64,000 nt of DNA, from positions 62,001 through 126,000 of the forward strand of contig NZ_QMEY01000006.1 in NCBI RefSeq assembly GCF_003315795.1. Direction: 5' to 3'. The notes beneath the pieces are model-generated. The model was not told the origin of the DNA. It did not search any database and was given only the letters and a program-made list of their open reading frames with translations. Positions 1 through 7,853 of the stretch are shown here, in pieces. Position 1 is the first letter of the stretch. Each line of letters begins with the position of its first letter. A program made the position numbers and the translations under genes. This stretch comes from Spongiactinospora rosea (lineage in GTDB: Bacteria > Actinomycetota > Actinomycetes > Streptosporangiales > Streptosporangiaceae).

Positions 1-220
1 TGCCACCATGACCGTCCCCGCACGACCTTCCACCGGCCAACGAGCCGATCACCAGTCTCCGCGGGCCGACGATCCACCCGGTATGCCTCAAGTGACTGCT
101 CGCCGCGCCGTACCGGACAGGCGGCCGGAATATCCCAGGCGGCGCACGCGTTGCGCAGCCGTGCGAAACGGTGGAAGGGCCGAAGGGAACCAGAGCCCGA
201 CACACGACCTCCAGCCGCCG

Positions 221-2935
221 ATGGCGGGCCGGGAAACCGAAACCGCCGAGATCACGCGGCGCCTCACCGCCGGCCGCTCCCACAGCGAGGTCCTCATCCT
301 CACCGGCGACCCCGGCACCGGCAAGAGCACGCTCCTCGACTTCGCGGCCGACCACACACGCCGCGAAGGCGGACAGGTACTACGCGCGGCCGGCACTCCA
401 TCCGAAACGCACCTCGACTTCGCCGCCCTTCACCAGATGCTCCACCCGGTCCTCGGCGAACTCGACAACCTCCCGCCACGGCAGCGCGCCGCTCTGCGCA
501 CCGTCCTGCGCCTGGACGAACCCACCCGGCCACCCGACGGCATGCTCACCGGATCGGCTCTAATCACCCTGGCCACGAACCTGGCACGGCACGCCCCACT
601 GCTCCTGATCATCGACGACGCCCAATGGATCGACCGCGCATCACTGGACGTCATCTCCTTCACCGCCCGGCGCATGAACGGCCAACCCATCACACTCCTG
701 GCCGGCGTACGCGCCGCCGCCGCCCTGCCCGGCCTCGACGAAGGACACCGGCACCTGCAGATCGGCCCCCTGAACGGCGAAGCGGCCAACCGCCTGCTCG
801 ACCGGCAACCGGCGCCACCCACCGGCCGAACCCGCACACGGATCCTGCAAGAGGCCGCCGGCAACCCGCTGGCCCTGATCGAACTCACCCGCGCCGCCGC
901 CACCCGGCCCCCCGCCGGCAGCGGCATCGAAGGCCCACTGCCCATCACCGACCGGCTGGAGCAGATCTACGCCGAACAGGCGCGATCCCTGCCAGAGGCA
1001 ACCCGCCGCACGCTGCTCCTCCTCGCCGCTGCCGACACGACAGACGTACCGGCCGCCGCCCACGGCCTGCCCGAAGCCGACGACACGGCATGGGCACCCG
1101 CGGAACAGGCCAGGCTGCTCCGCCAGGACGGCCCCCGGATCACCTTCCGCCACCCACTCATCCGCTCGGCCGTCTACCACGCCGCCTCCCTCGAAGAACG
1201 CAGACAAGCCCACCTCACCCTCGCCCGCCACAGCCAAGAACCCGACCGCCGCGCCTGGCACCTCGCCGCCGCCACCACACGCCCCGACGAGACGATCTCC
1301 GCCGCCCTGCGACAGACCGCCGACCGGGCACGACGCCGCGGCGGCCACGCCGCCGCCACCGCCGCCCTCCAGCGCGCCGCGGAACTGAACCCGCACCGCG
1401 CCCACCAGGCACGCCTGCTGACCGAAGCCGCCGCCACCGCCGTCTACACCGGCCAACTCGGCTGGGTGGAACACCTGGCCGCCCAGGTACGCCGGCACAG
1501 CGACGATCCGGCACTCACCAACAGGGCCTCCCTCGCCACCGCACAACTCATGACCCTGCGCCGCCACCACACCGCCGCCTTCGCCCAGCTGACCCGCCTC
1601 GCCCGCGAGGCGGCGGCCACCTGCCCGCCCCGCGTACTGGACGCGCTCGCCGCGGCCGCGATCGTCCGCTACTACTCCGGCGAGCAAACCCAGCTACACC
1701 AGATCCACGACCTGCTCCCCGCCGCACCCGACTCCACCACCGAAGGCACCCTGCACGCCTGGGTACGGGCCATCAGCGACCCCAGCGGCACCGGCGCCTC
1801 CATCACCCCGGCACTGCCCGCACTCATCGCCGAAGCCGCAGACGACCCCGCCCGCCTGACCGCACTCGCCGCCATCGCCTGGATCCTGGACCACACCGCC
1901 CTGGCCACCAGCACCTTCGACCAGGCACACGACCGATGGCAGACCCGCGGCTCCCTCCCCGACGGCCTTGGATGCGCCGTCGGCTGGGCCTACCTGGAAC
2001 AGGGCCGCTGGACCGAAGCCCGCGCGGTCGCCGCCGAGATCACCGCAATGGCCCAAGCGACCGGACTGGACCACGCCGAAGCCTGCGCACAAGCGCTCGA
2101 CGCGACAACGCACGCCCTCCTCGGAGACACCACCGAGGCACGCCACCGCGCCCAGCGCGCACTGACCCTCATCGACCCGCTGCAAAGCCGCTCCATCACG
2201 GTCGCCGCCCACCGCGCCCTCGGCCTGGCCGCAGCCGCCGAAGGCGACCACGACACCGCCTACACCCACTTCCGCTCCGCCTTCACCGGCGACGGCGACC
2301 CCGTCCACTACCACGTCTCCTACACCGTCCTGGCCGAACTCGCCGCCTCGGCCGCCCGCCGAGGACACCACAAGGCCGCCACCGGCCTGCTGGAACGATC
2401 GGCGCAACACCTCGGCACGGGCGCATCGGCCCGGATCACCGCCCTGCTCGACCGAGGCCGCGCCCTGCTCGCCGCCCCCGGCCACGCCGAACCGTACTTC
2501 CAGGCGGCCCTGGCCGACGAAACGGGCGAGCAGCGGCCGTTCGAGCGCGCACAGACCCGGCTGGACTACGGCGAATGGCTCAGAAGACAACGCCGCATCA
2601 CCGAAGCCCGCCCATTGCTGACCTCGGCACTGGACACCTTCCAACGACTCGGCGCCCGGCCATGGGCCACGCGGGCCCAGGCGGAACTGCGGGCCGCGGG
2701 CATCGACGCCGCAGGCGGCGCGGCGCCCGGCGGCCTGACCGAACTGAGCCCCCAGCAGCAGCAGATCGTCCGGCTCGCGGCGCTCGGCCTGACCAACCGG
2801 GAGATCGGGGAGAGGCTGTATCTTTCGCCGCGTACGGTCGGCTCCCACCTGTACCGGGTGTTCCCGAAACTGGGCGTCACCGCCCGATCACAACTCCGCG
2901 ACGTGATCGAACATCACGACCGCGTTCCGATCTGA
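221..2935 (+). CDS. LuxR-family transcriptional regulator of the LAL (large ATP-binding) type
   Basis: About 904 residues. The N-terminal AAA-type ATPase has Walker A GDPGTGKST at residues 29-37 and a Walker B-like LLLIIDDAQWID near residue 130. A long alpha-helical, TPR-like Ala/Arg-rich middle follows, and the last ~60 residues are a LuxR helix-turn-helix (LTNREIGERLYLSPRTVGSHLYRVF). This is the LAL/MalT-like architecture: ATP-dependent activators that often control secondary metabolism or sugar use. The frame is open back to base 8, but the first ~70 codons look unlike protein and the family normally begins right at the MxGRExE motif, so I place the start at ATG 221. No clear ribosome-binding site supports any candidate. 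The target genes are not evident. The gene converges on the L7/L12-like gene through a shared hairpin. Confidence 0.85.
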   Translation: MAGRETETAEITRRLTAGRSHSEVLILTGDPGTGKSTLLDFAADHTRREGGQVLRAAGTPSETHLDFAALHQMLHPVLGELDNLPPRQRAALRTVLRLDEPTRPPDGMLTGSALITLATNLARHAPLLLIIDDAQWIDRASLDVISFTARRMNGQPITLLAGVRAAAALPGLDEGHRHLQIGPLNGEAANRLLDRQPAPPTGRTRTRILQEAAGNPLALIELTRAAATRPPAGSGIEGPLPITDRLEQIYAEQARSLPEATRRTLLLLAAADTTDVPAAAHGLPEADDTAWAPAEQARLLRQDGPRITFRHPLIRSAVYHAASLEERRQAHLTLARHSQEPDRRAWHLAAATTRPDETISAALRQTADRARRRGGHAAATAALQRAAELNPHRAHQARLLTEAAATAVYTGQLGWVEHLAAQVRRHSDDPALTNRASLATAQLMTLRRHHTAAFAQLTRLAREAAATCPPRVLDALAAAAIVRYYSGEQTQLHQIHDLLPAAPDSTTEGTLHAWVRAISDPSGTGASITPALPALIAEAADDPARLTALAAIAWILDHTALATSTFDQAHDRWQTRGSLPDGLGCAVGWAYLEQGRWTEARAVAAEITAMAQATGLDHAEACAQALDATTHALLGDTTEARHRAQRALTLIDPLQSRSITVAAHRALGLAAAAEGDHDTAYTHFRSAFTGDGDPVHYHVSYTVLAELAASAARRGHHKAATGLLERSAQHLGTGASARITALLDRGRALLAAPGHAEPYFQAALADETGEQRPFERAQTRLDYGEWLRRQRRITEARPLLTSALDTFQRLGARPWATRAQAELRAAGIDAAGGAAPGGLTELSPQQQQIVRLAALGLTNREIGERLYLSPRTVGSHLYRVFPKLGVTARSQLRDVIEHHDRVPI

Positions 2936-3131
2936 CAGAACTCGGGGGAGTGGTGGGCTTCAGGGGGCGCTGGGGGAGTCGGCGAGTCTTTCGGAGAGCC
3001 CTGCGGGGGCGGGTACCGGCCATGATGTACGGCGTGGGCACCGGCCGGGGCAACAGACGGCCGAGACCGGGCCCCAGCGTCCTTTACATGGGCGAAAACC
3101 ACCGAAAAGACATGAAAAAACAACACATTCT

Positions 3132-3165
3132 GATACCGGACAGAATCCACCTTCTGTCCGGTATC
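3132..3165. terminator. Bidirectional intrinsic terminator between convergent genes
   Basis: A perfect 14-bp stem, GATACCGGACAGAA at 3132-3145 pairing with TTCTGTCCGGTATC at 3152-3165, encloses a 6-nt loop. There is an A-run on the left (3112-3120) and an AT-rich tract on the right (3166-3177), so U-rich tails exist for both directions. It sits between the LAL gene (stop 2935) and the oppositely oriented L7/L12-like gene (stop 3183). The 2936-3131 stretch holds no other recognisable feature. Confidence 0.8.
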
Positions 3166-3182
3166 GCATATATTTTCGCAGG

Positions 3183-3686
3183 TCAGGCGGTATCGGCCTC
3201 CGGCTCAAGCGCGCTCACGAACGCCGTCGCCTCGCTCTGACCCATCCCGGTCTCACCCCGGACCAGATGAACCGCCTGCTCAAACCGCCCGGACGCCTTC
3301 AGCTCACGGGCACGCCCGGCCAAGGTGCCGGCCAACGGTGACACCGCGTGAGCGACCGGGGCGGGCACAGGCCGCCCGGCGGCGATCGCCTCGGCGGTCA
3401 GCTTGGCGTCCTTCAGGCCCATCGCGGTCTCCTCCCTGATCAGCTTGATCGCGTGGATCATGCGACCGTCGTCGGTGAGCGCGCGTACCCGGGACCGAAG
3501 ATCGTGCGGCACATCCGGCAGCGGCCGCGGGATCTGCGGAGGCCTGTTGCGGGCGGCCGCACGCGCCACGGCGGCGATGCCGATCACCACGAGCACGGCG
3601 AAGATGAGCATGCCGCTGATGACGAACAGTTCTGCTGGTCCAAGTCCGGCCACGGTGTGATCGTACGACGTTTCACCGCATTCCAC
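3183..3686 (-). CDS. Small membrane protein with two ribosomal L7/L12-like repeats
   Basis: About 167 residues. An N-terminal hydrophobic segment (ELFVISGMLIFAVLVVIGIAAVARAA) should be a single membrane anchor. Two related modules follow, each like the L7/L12 C-terminal fold: DDGRMIHAIKLIREETAMGLKDAK and ASGRFEQAVHLVRGETGMGQSEA. Such proteins are widespread in actinobacteria and have no assigned function; they are not ribosomal L7/L12. The start is chosen as GTG 3686, just downstream of an AGGAGG sequence at about 3689-3694. ATG 3716 lies within or upstream of the putative promoter and is less likely. The repeat duplication and membrane anchor are visible; any role in protein-protein contact is inference. 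Confidence 0.65.
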   Translation of the reverse strand: MECGETSYDHTVAGLGPAELFVISGMLIFAVLVVIGIAAVARAAARNRPPQIPRPLPDVPHDLRSRVRALTDDGRMIHAIKLIREETAMGLKDAKLTAEAIAAGRPVPAPVAHAVSPLAGTLAGRARELKASGRFEQAVHLVRGETGMGQSEATAFVSALEPEADTA

Positions 3687-3705
3687 CCCCTCCTGCGAAT
3701 GCTCG

Positions 3706-3724
3706 ATAATGAACATTATGTCAA
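3706..3724 (-). promoter_or_regulatory. Putative promoter -10 with overlapping palindromic operator
   Basis: Upstream of the L7/L12-like gene lies an inverted repeat with 6-bp arms, ATAATG-N2-CATTAT (3706-3719), very AT-rich for this genome. On the minus strand it overlaps CATAAT (3720-3715), a good -10 hexamer, and an adjacent TTGACA. A repressor bound here would block initiation. The cognate regulator is unknown; the next gene upstream (XRE family) is one candidate. Confidence 0.4.
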
Positions 3725-3761
3725 GTAACGCGAGATCGGGCCCCTCCCCGCGCCTCACATG

Positions 3762-4727
3762 TCACCCGCCGGCAGTGCCAAGGGCTGAACCGATGCCCCC
3801 AAGGCCGCCGTCCGCTTCGGTCCGGGTGCCCAGACGCGTGTGCCGATGCTCGGGCAGCGAGCAGTGCCTGGACGGACGGGCGGCCAGCCGGGCCAGGCGC
3901 TGCCGTGACGCCTCTCCTGCCGGCGTGTAGACGACCAGCCGGGCCTCGGGCATGCCCACCACGGTGAGCGTGGTGGTGGTCAGCCGTATCTCGCCCACCT
4001 CCTCATAGCGCAAGACCTTGACATGCGGCCCCGGCTCGGCGACGTCGTGCGCACTCCACATGCGGGCGAACGCGGAGCTTTCCGCCGACAACAGGCGGAC
4101 GAATCCCGTCCAGGCGGGCTCGGCCAGATGACGGCCGAAGGCGGCCCGCAGCATCGCCACTAGGGGCCTGACCTCGGCATGCGGGTCAACGAACGGGTTG
4201 CAGCAGGGCGGACTGGTGAAGTGCTCCCAGATGGCGTTGCGCCGCTCGGGCGCGGCGGCCACGAAGGCGGGGAACAGGCCCGTGAACGTGCCGTTCCAGG
4301 CGAGCAGGTCGAAGCGGCTGGAGTAGACCGCCGCGGCCAGCGGATTGAGCGTGTCGAGGATGAGCTGAACCTGAGGATCGAGCATCCCGTGTTCCTCGGC
4401 GGCCGGGAGCACGGGCACGCCGGCGAGCCGGTAGAGGTGCTCCCGTTCGGCATGGCTGAGGCGGAGCGTACCGGCGATCGCGTCGAGCACGGCGACGCTG
4501 GGGTTGATCGGCCGGCCTTGTTCCAGCCACGTGTACCAGGTCACCCCCACTCCGGCCAGCAGGGCGACCTCCTCGCGGCGCAGCCCGGGCGTGCGCCTGC
4601 GTATCCCCGGCGCAAGACCCACATCATCAGGGGTGATGCGCTCACGCCGGCTGCGCAGGAACGTCGCCAGCTCGCCACGGCGCTGCACCCGGAGGTTCTT
4701 CGAGGACACTCCCCCAGCCTGGCCCAT
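3762..4727 (-). CDS. XRE-family regulator with MmyB-like ligand-binding domain
   Basis: About 321 residues. The N-terminal helix-turn-helix is ELATFLRSRRERI followed by RRTPGLRREEVALLAGVGVTWYTWLEQGR, the signature of the MmyB-like XRE group. The C-terminal ~170 residues match the PAS-like MmyB ligand-binding domain (LLAWNGTF...FTSPPCCNPFVDPHAEVRPLVAMLR). Homologues are usually transcribed divergently from the gene they control, often an oxidoreductase or pump, and here the divergent gene is an MFS pump. Start ATG 4727 is preceded by AGGA at 7-nt spacing. Upstream in-frame ATGs would run into the MFS gene. Ligand unknown. Confidence 0.85.
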   Translation of the reverse strand: MGQAGGVSSKNLRVQRRGELATFLRSRRERITPDDVGLAPGIRRRTPGLRREEVALLAGVGVTWYTWLEQGRPINPSVAVLDAIAGTLRLSHAEREHLYRLAGVPVLPAAEEHGMLDPQVQLILDTLNPLAAAVYSSRFDLLAWNGTFTGLFPAFVAAAPERRNAIWEHFTSPPCCNPFVDPHAEVRPLVAMLRAAFGRHLAEPAWTGFVRLLSAESSAFARMWSAHDVAEPGPHVKVLRYEEVGEIRLTTTTLTVVGMPEARLVVYTPAGEASRQRLARLAARPSRHCSLPEHRHTRLGTRTEADGGLGGIGSALGTAGG

Positions 4728-4742
4728 CCGCCGGTCCTGGTG

Positions 4743-4763
4743 CCAGGTGGTATCGCTACCTGG
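4743..4763. promoter_or_regulatory. Candidate operator between XRE regulator and MFS pump
   Basis: An inverted repeat with arms CCAGGT (4743-4748) and ACCTGG (4758-4763) and a 9-bp spacer lies in the short divergent intergenic region (4728-4812). Position and symmetry suit autoregulation plus control of the pump by the XRE protein. No -35/-10 pair is obvious on either strand. Confidence 0.35.
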
Positions 4764-4812
4764 ATGAGGACGCCCTGCCGCCGTCCGCCGCGTCACCACA
4801 CGCTTGGAGTTC

Positions 4813-6198
4813 ATGACCACCTCCACCTCCTCGTCTTCGATCAGGACGGGCAGAAGCGGCGGGCTGCTCGCTGTGATCCTCCTTGGCCAGTTCATGGCGA
4901 TCCTGGACGCCACCATCGTGACCGTCGCGGCTCCGGCCATCCGCGCCGACCTGGAAAGCTCGGGCGCCGCGTTGCAGCTCGTCGTGGCCGGTTACACGAT
5001 CGTGTACGCGATGCTGCTCATCACCGGGGCACGTCTGGGCCGCAGGTTCGGCCATCGGCGTCTGTTCCAGGCCGGGCTCGTGCTCTTCACCGCCGCCTCG
5101 CTCGCCTGCGGGCTGGCGGCCACCACCGCCCAGCTCATCGCGTTCCGCCTCTTCCAGGGGGCGGGGGCGGCGCTACTGGTGCCGCAGGTGCTCAGCCTGA
5201 TTCAGCTCACCCTCGACGGTGCCGCCCGCGCCAGGGCCTTCAGCGTGTACTCCAGTGTGCTGTCCGGCGCGGCGGTCGCCGGTCAGATCCTGGGCGGGGT
5301 CTTGACGGGCGCGGACATCGCGGGCACCGGATGGCGCCCGATCTTCCTGGTGAACGTGCCCATCGGCGTGGTACTGCTGGCGGCGGGGGTGCGGCTGCTG
5401 CCCGCCGACCGTCCCGGCGCCACCACGGGGCTCGATCTGCCCGGCCTGGTGACGTTCTCGCCCGCCGTGTTGCTGCTGGTGACGCCGCTGGTGCTCGGCC
5501 GTGAGCTCGGCCGGCCCGTCTGGGGCTGGGCGATGGTGCCCGCCGGTGCCGTTTTCGCCGTCGTGTTCGTGGCCACGCAGCGCCGCGCGGCCGCCCCGTT
5601 GATCCCCGGCTGCGTGCTCCGCTCCCCCGGTCTGGTCCTCGCCGCGGCGTCCATCTTCTCGATGATGGCCGGGTATGCCGGGTTTCTGTTCACCATGGCG
5701 CTGTATCTGCACGATGGCCTGGGTCTGTCTCCCCTGCGATCGAGTCTGGCCTTCGTGTTGTCCTCGGTGGGTTTCGGTGCGGCGAGCTTGAGCTGGCGGC
5801 GGGTCCCTGCCCGGTTCCACCGCCGTGTGGTTCCGGCGGGGCCGGCGCTGTCGGCTGCGGGCTATCTCGCGGTGGCCTTCATCACGGCGCGCCTGGGTTC
5901 GCCCGGCTTTTTGTATCAGGTCGCCGGCGTGGTGTCCGGCGTCGGCATGGGGCTGGCTTTCAGCTCGGTTCTCAGTGCGGCGTTGAGCCGGGTCATGCCG
6001 GTGGACGCGGCGGACGCGAGCGGGGTCATGTCGACGGTCACTCAGCTCGGTCAGGTCGCCGGGGTCGCGGGGCTGGGTGCGGTGTTCCTGGGTTTTCCTT
6101 TCGGTTCCGTCGCGGCCGCCGCGGCGGTCACGAACACGGGTGTCGCCGCGCTGGTGCTGTTGTCCGCGGTGTTCGCCGCTTTCCTGCCGCGCCGGTGA
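4813..6198 (+). CDS. MFS drug efflux transporter, DHA2/EmrB-QacA type
   Basis: About 461 residues, mostly hydrophobic, with some 13-14 predicted membrane helices. TM1 carries the DHA2 motif FMAILDATIVTVAAPAIRADL. Motif A-like ARLGRRFGHRRLF follows TM2, and a motif C-like GAAVAGQILGGVLTG follows later. Proton-coupled export of small molecules across the cytoplasmic membrane is the family role; the substrate cannot be predicted. Start ATG 4813 (MTTSTSSSS...) follows TTGGAG at 4804-4809. It is divergent from the MmyB-like regulator, which most likely controls it. Confidence 0.85.
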   Translation: MTTSTSSSSIRTGRSGGLLAVILLGQFMAILDATIVTVAAPAIRADLESSGAALQLVVAGYTIVYAMLLITGARLGRRFGHRRLFQAGLVLFTAASLACGLAATTAQLIAFRLFQGAGAALLVPQVLSLIQLTLDGAARARAFSVYSSVLSGAAVAGQILGGVLTGADIAGTGWRPIFLVNVPIGVVLLAAGVRLLPADRPGATTGLDLPGLVTFSPAVLLLVTPLVLGRELGRPVWGWAMVPAGAVFAVVFVATQRRAAAPLIPGCVLRSPGLVLAAASIFSMMAGYAGFLFTMALYLHDGLGLSPLRSSLAFVLSSVGFGAASLSWRRVPARFHRRVVPAGPALSAAGYLAVAFITARLGSPGFLYQVAGVVSGVGMGLAFSSVLSAALSRVMPVDAADASGVMSTVTQLGQVAGVAGLGAVFLGFPFGSVAAAAAVTNTGVAALVLLSAVFAAFLPRR

Positions 6199-6256
6199 TG
6201 AGCGTCATCGCGGTACGGCGGCGCGGCCGGGCCGGCGGGGGTTTCCCTTGCCGGGC

Positions 6257-6287
6257 TTGACTCTCACCTAACGTCAGGGGGCAGCCT
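6257..6287 (+). promoter_or_regulatory. MerR/TipA-type promoter-operator
   Basis: TTGACT at 6257-6262 is followed by CTCACCTAACGTCAGGG with an inverted CCT...AGG core (6268-6279). This resembles operators of TipAL-type MerR regulators, which sit inside an over-long -35/-10 spacer. The -10 is weak (about 6282-6287 for a 19-bp spacer). It lies ~35 bp upstream of the MerR/TipAS gene, implying autoregulation. Confidence 0.45.
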
Positions 6288-6318
6288 GGGAGGCGTAAGA
6301 AGGGGAGGCGGTGGGCGC

Positions 6319-7080
6319 GTGGGGTTGCCGGTGGGGCAGGTGGCGCGGCTGGCGGGTATCACCGTCCGGACGTTGCACCACTATGACGAGATCGGGCTGC
6401 TCACCCCCGGGGAGCGGGCCGCGTCGGGTTACCGGTACTACACCGATGGTGACCTTGAGCGGCTGGAGCAGGTGTTGTTCTACCGCGAGCTGGGGTTCGC
6501 CCTGGAGGAGATCGCGGCGATCTTGGCCGAGCCCGGCGCCGACCGGATGACACATCTGCGGCGGCAGCACGAGTTGCTGATGCGGCGTATCGCCCGGCTT
6601 CGGGAGATGGCCGCCGCCGTCGAACTCGCCATGGAGGCGCACACGATGGGATTCGATCTGTCACCGGCCGAGCGGCTTGAGGTGTTCGGGGAGTTCCGGC
6701 CGGAGGAGCATGAGGCCGAGGCGGAGGAACGCTGGGGCGGCGGGCGGGAGTTCGCCGAGAGCCGGCGCAGGGTCGCGGCCTACACCAAGCAGGACTGGCT
6801 GCGGCTCCGCGAGGAGGGCGAGGAGATCGTTGCGGGCCTGGCGGCGGTGTTCGCCGCGGGTGAGCCGCCGGGCGGGGCGGCCGCGATGGATCTGGCCGAG
6901 CGGCATCGCGGGCACATCACCCGCTGGTTCTATGACTGCGGGTACGACATTCACCGGGGGCTGGGTGAGATGTACGTGGCCGATGAGCGGTTCGCGGTGA
7001 ACTTCGAGGGGGTCGCGCCGGGGCTCGCCGTCTATGTGCGGGACGCGATCGCCGCCAACGCCGCTCGCGGCGGGTCCTAG
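6319..7080 (+). CDS. MerR-family regulator with TipAS antibiotic-recognition domain
   Basis: About 253 residues. Residues 1-70 are the MerR DNA-binding domain (GQVARLAGITVRTLHHYDEIGLLTP...GYRYYTDGDLERL). A dimerising coiled coil follows, then a C-terminal TipAS domain (residues ~125-250) with TKQDWLRLREE and HRGHITRWFYDCGYDIHRGLGEMYVADERFAVNFE. TipAL of Streptomyces senses thiopeptides through this domain and activates its own promoter. GTG 6319 follows GGGGAGG at 6302-6308. The stop codon shares the palindrome CTAG (7077-7080) with the stop of the convergent GNAT gene, so the two genes overlap tail to tail. Confidence 0.88.
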   Translation: MGLPVGQVARLAGITVRTLHHYDEIGLLTPGERAASGYRYYTDGDLERLEQVLFYRELGFALEEIAAILAEPGADRMTHLRRQHELLMRRIARLREMAAAVELAMEAHTMGFDLSPAERLEVFGEFRPEEHEAEAEERWGGGREFAESRRRVAAYTKQDWLRLREEGEEIVAGLAAVFAAGEPPGGAAAMDLAERHRGHITRWFYDCGYDIHRGLGEMYVADERFAVNFEGVAPGLAVYVRDAIAANAARGGS

Positions 7081-7853
7081 CCGGGGGTGGTCTCGGCGAC
7101 GGCGGCCTGGTGCAGGTGGTAGCCGAGCCGCTGGTACAGGGCGATGGCGGTGGTGTTCCAGCCGTCGGCCATCAGGCAGGCGCGGCCGTGTGCGGCGATC
7201 AGGTGGTCGGTGACGAACCGGCACACCCGCTCCCCCAGTCCCCTGCGGCGGGCCGGTAACGCGGTGGCGACTCCGGCGAGCAGGCCCGCGGTGGGGGCGC
7301 TCCAGGCGTCGGCGGCGACGGCGGTGAGGGTGTGGCCGTCGCGGATGCCGGCCCAGGCGCGGACGCCGGGCAGGCCGGGTAGGGCGTAGGCGTCGGGGCT
7401 GGCCTGGGCGAGCAGCGCGGTGACCTCCCCTGCCGCGGTGGCCGGTAGCCATACCGCTCCCCCGCCCGGCCCGCCGGGCGGGCCGGGCGGGCTGGGCGGG
7501 CTGGGCGGGCCGGGCGGGGGTGGTGTGCTGGTGTCCATCCACGCGAACCGGGCGGCCACCTTCAGTTCGCGGACGCGGCGGGTGATCTCGGTGATGAGTT
7601 CGTCGCCGCCGAGCGGGCGGTAGGTGGCGCCGCACTCCCCCAGCGTGTGCGTCACCAGGCGTGCCGCGGCGGCGGCGGGCCCGGCAACGGCCAGGCGGTC
7701 GCGGCGGCACAGGTCGGGGCTGGCCACCGCCACGGCGTCGCCCAGCCGGAACGCGCGCACTCCGCCGTCGAGCCGCTGGGCGGCCCACATGACCAGCGAG
7801 TCGTCGCCGGCGACGGCGGAGATCTCCGTCAGGCGGGTCACCTCGGTGATCAC
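7077..7853 (-). CDS. GNAT-family N-acetyltransferase with proline-rich linker
   Basis: About 258 residues. The C-terminal half is a GNAT domain: AGVATALPARRRGLGERVCRFVTDHLI includes the acetyl-CoA pyrophosphate-binding loop (Q/RxxGxG/A form RRRGLG), followed by NTTAIALYQRLGYH. The N-terminal ~110 residues form a less conserved domain. The two are joined by a Pro/Gly linker (PPPPGPPSPPSPPGPPGGPG). GTG 7853 overlaps the purB stop by 4 bp, so translation is coupled to purB. The acceptor substrate is unknown. The linker is encoded by a short GC-only tandem repeat and may vary in length between strains. Confidence 0.75.
   Translation of the reverse strand: MITEVTRLTEISAVAGDDSLVMWAAQRLDGGVRAFRLGDAVAVASPDLCRRDRLAVAGPAAAAARLVTHTLGECGATYRPLGGDELITEITRRVRELKVAARFAWMDTSTPPPPGPPSPPSPPGPPGGPGGGAVWLPATAAGEVTALLAQASPDAYALPGLPGVRAWAGIRDGHTLTAVAADAWSAPTAGLLAGVATALPARRRGLGERVCRFVTDHLIAAHGRACLMADGWNTTAIALYQRLGYHLHQAAVAETTPG
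7461..7520. repeat. GC-only simple repeat encoding the GNAT Pro/Gly linker
   Basis: Degenerate tandem units of GGGCGGGC(C/T) run without any A through the minus-strand acetyltransferase gene. In frame they encode Pro-Gly-Pro-Pro/Ser units. Such tracts change length by slippage. Confidence 0.7.

Noticed and set aside
151..3240. Arg/Pro-rich 1029-codon frame overlapping the LAL gene
   Set aside because: Shadow frame of a gene with intact ATPase and LuxR domains; composition is typical of an out-of-frame GC-rich translation.
7461..7520. CRISPR-like or satellite array in the GC-only repeat
   Set aside because: Units are short, degenerate and in frame within the GNAT linker, with no spacers.
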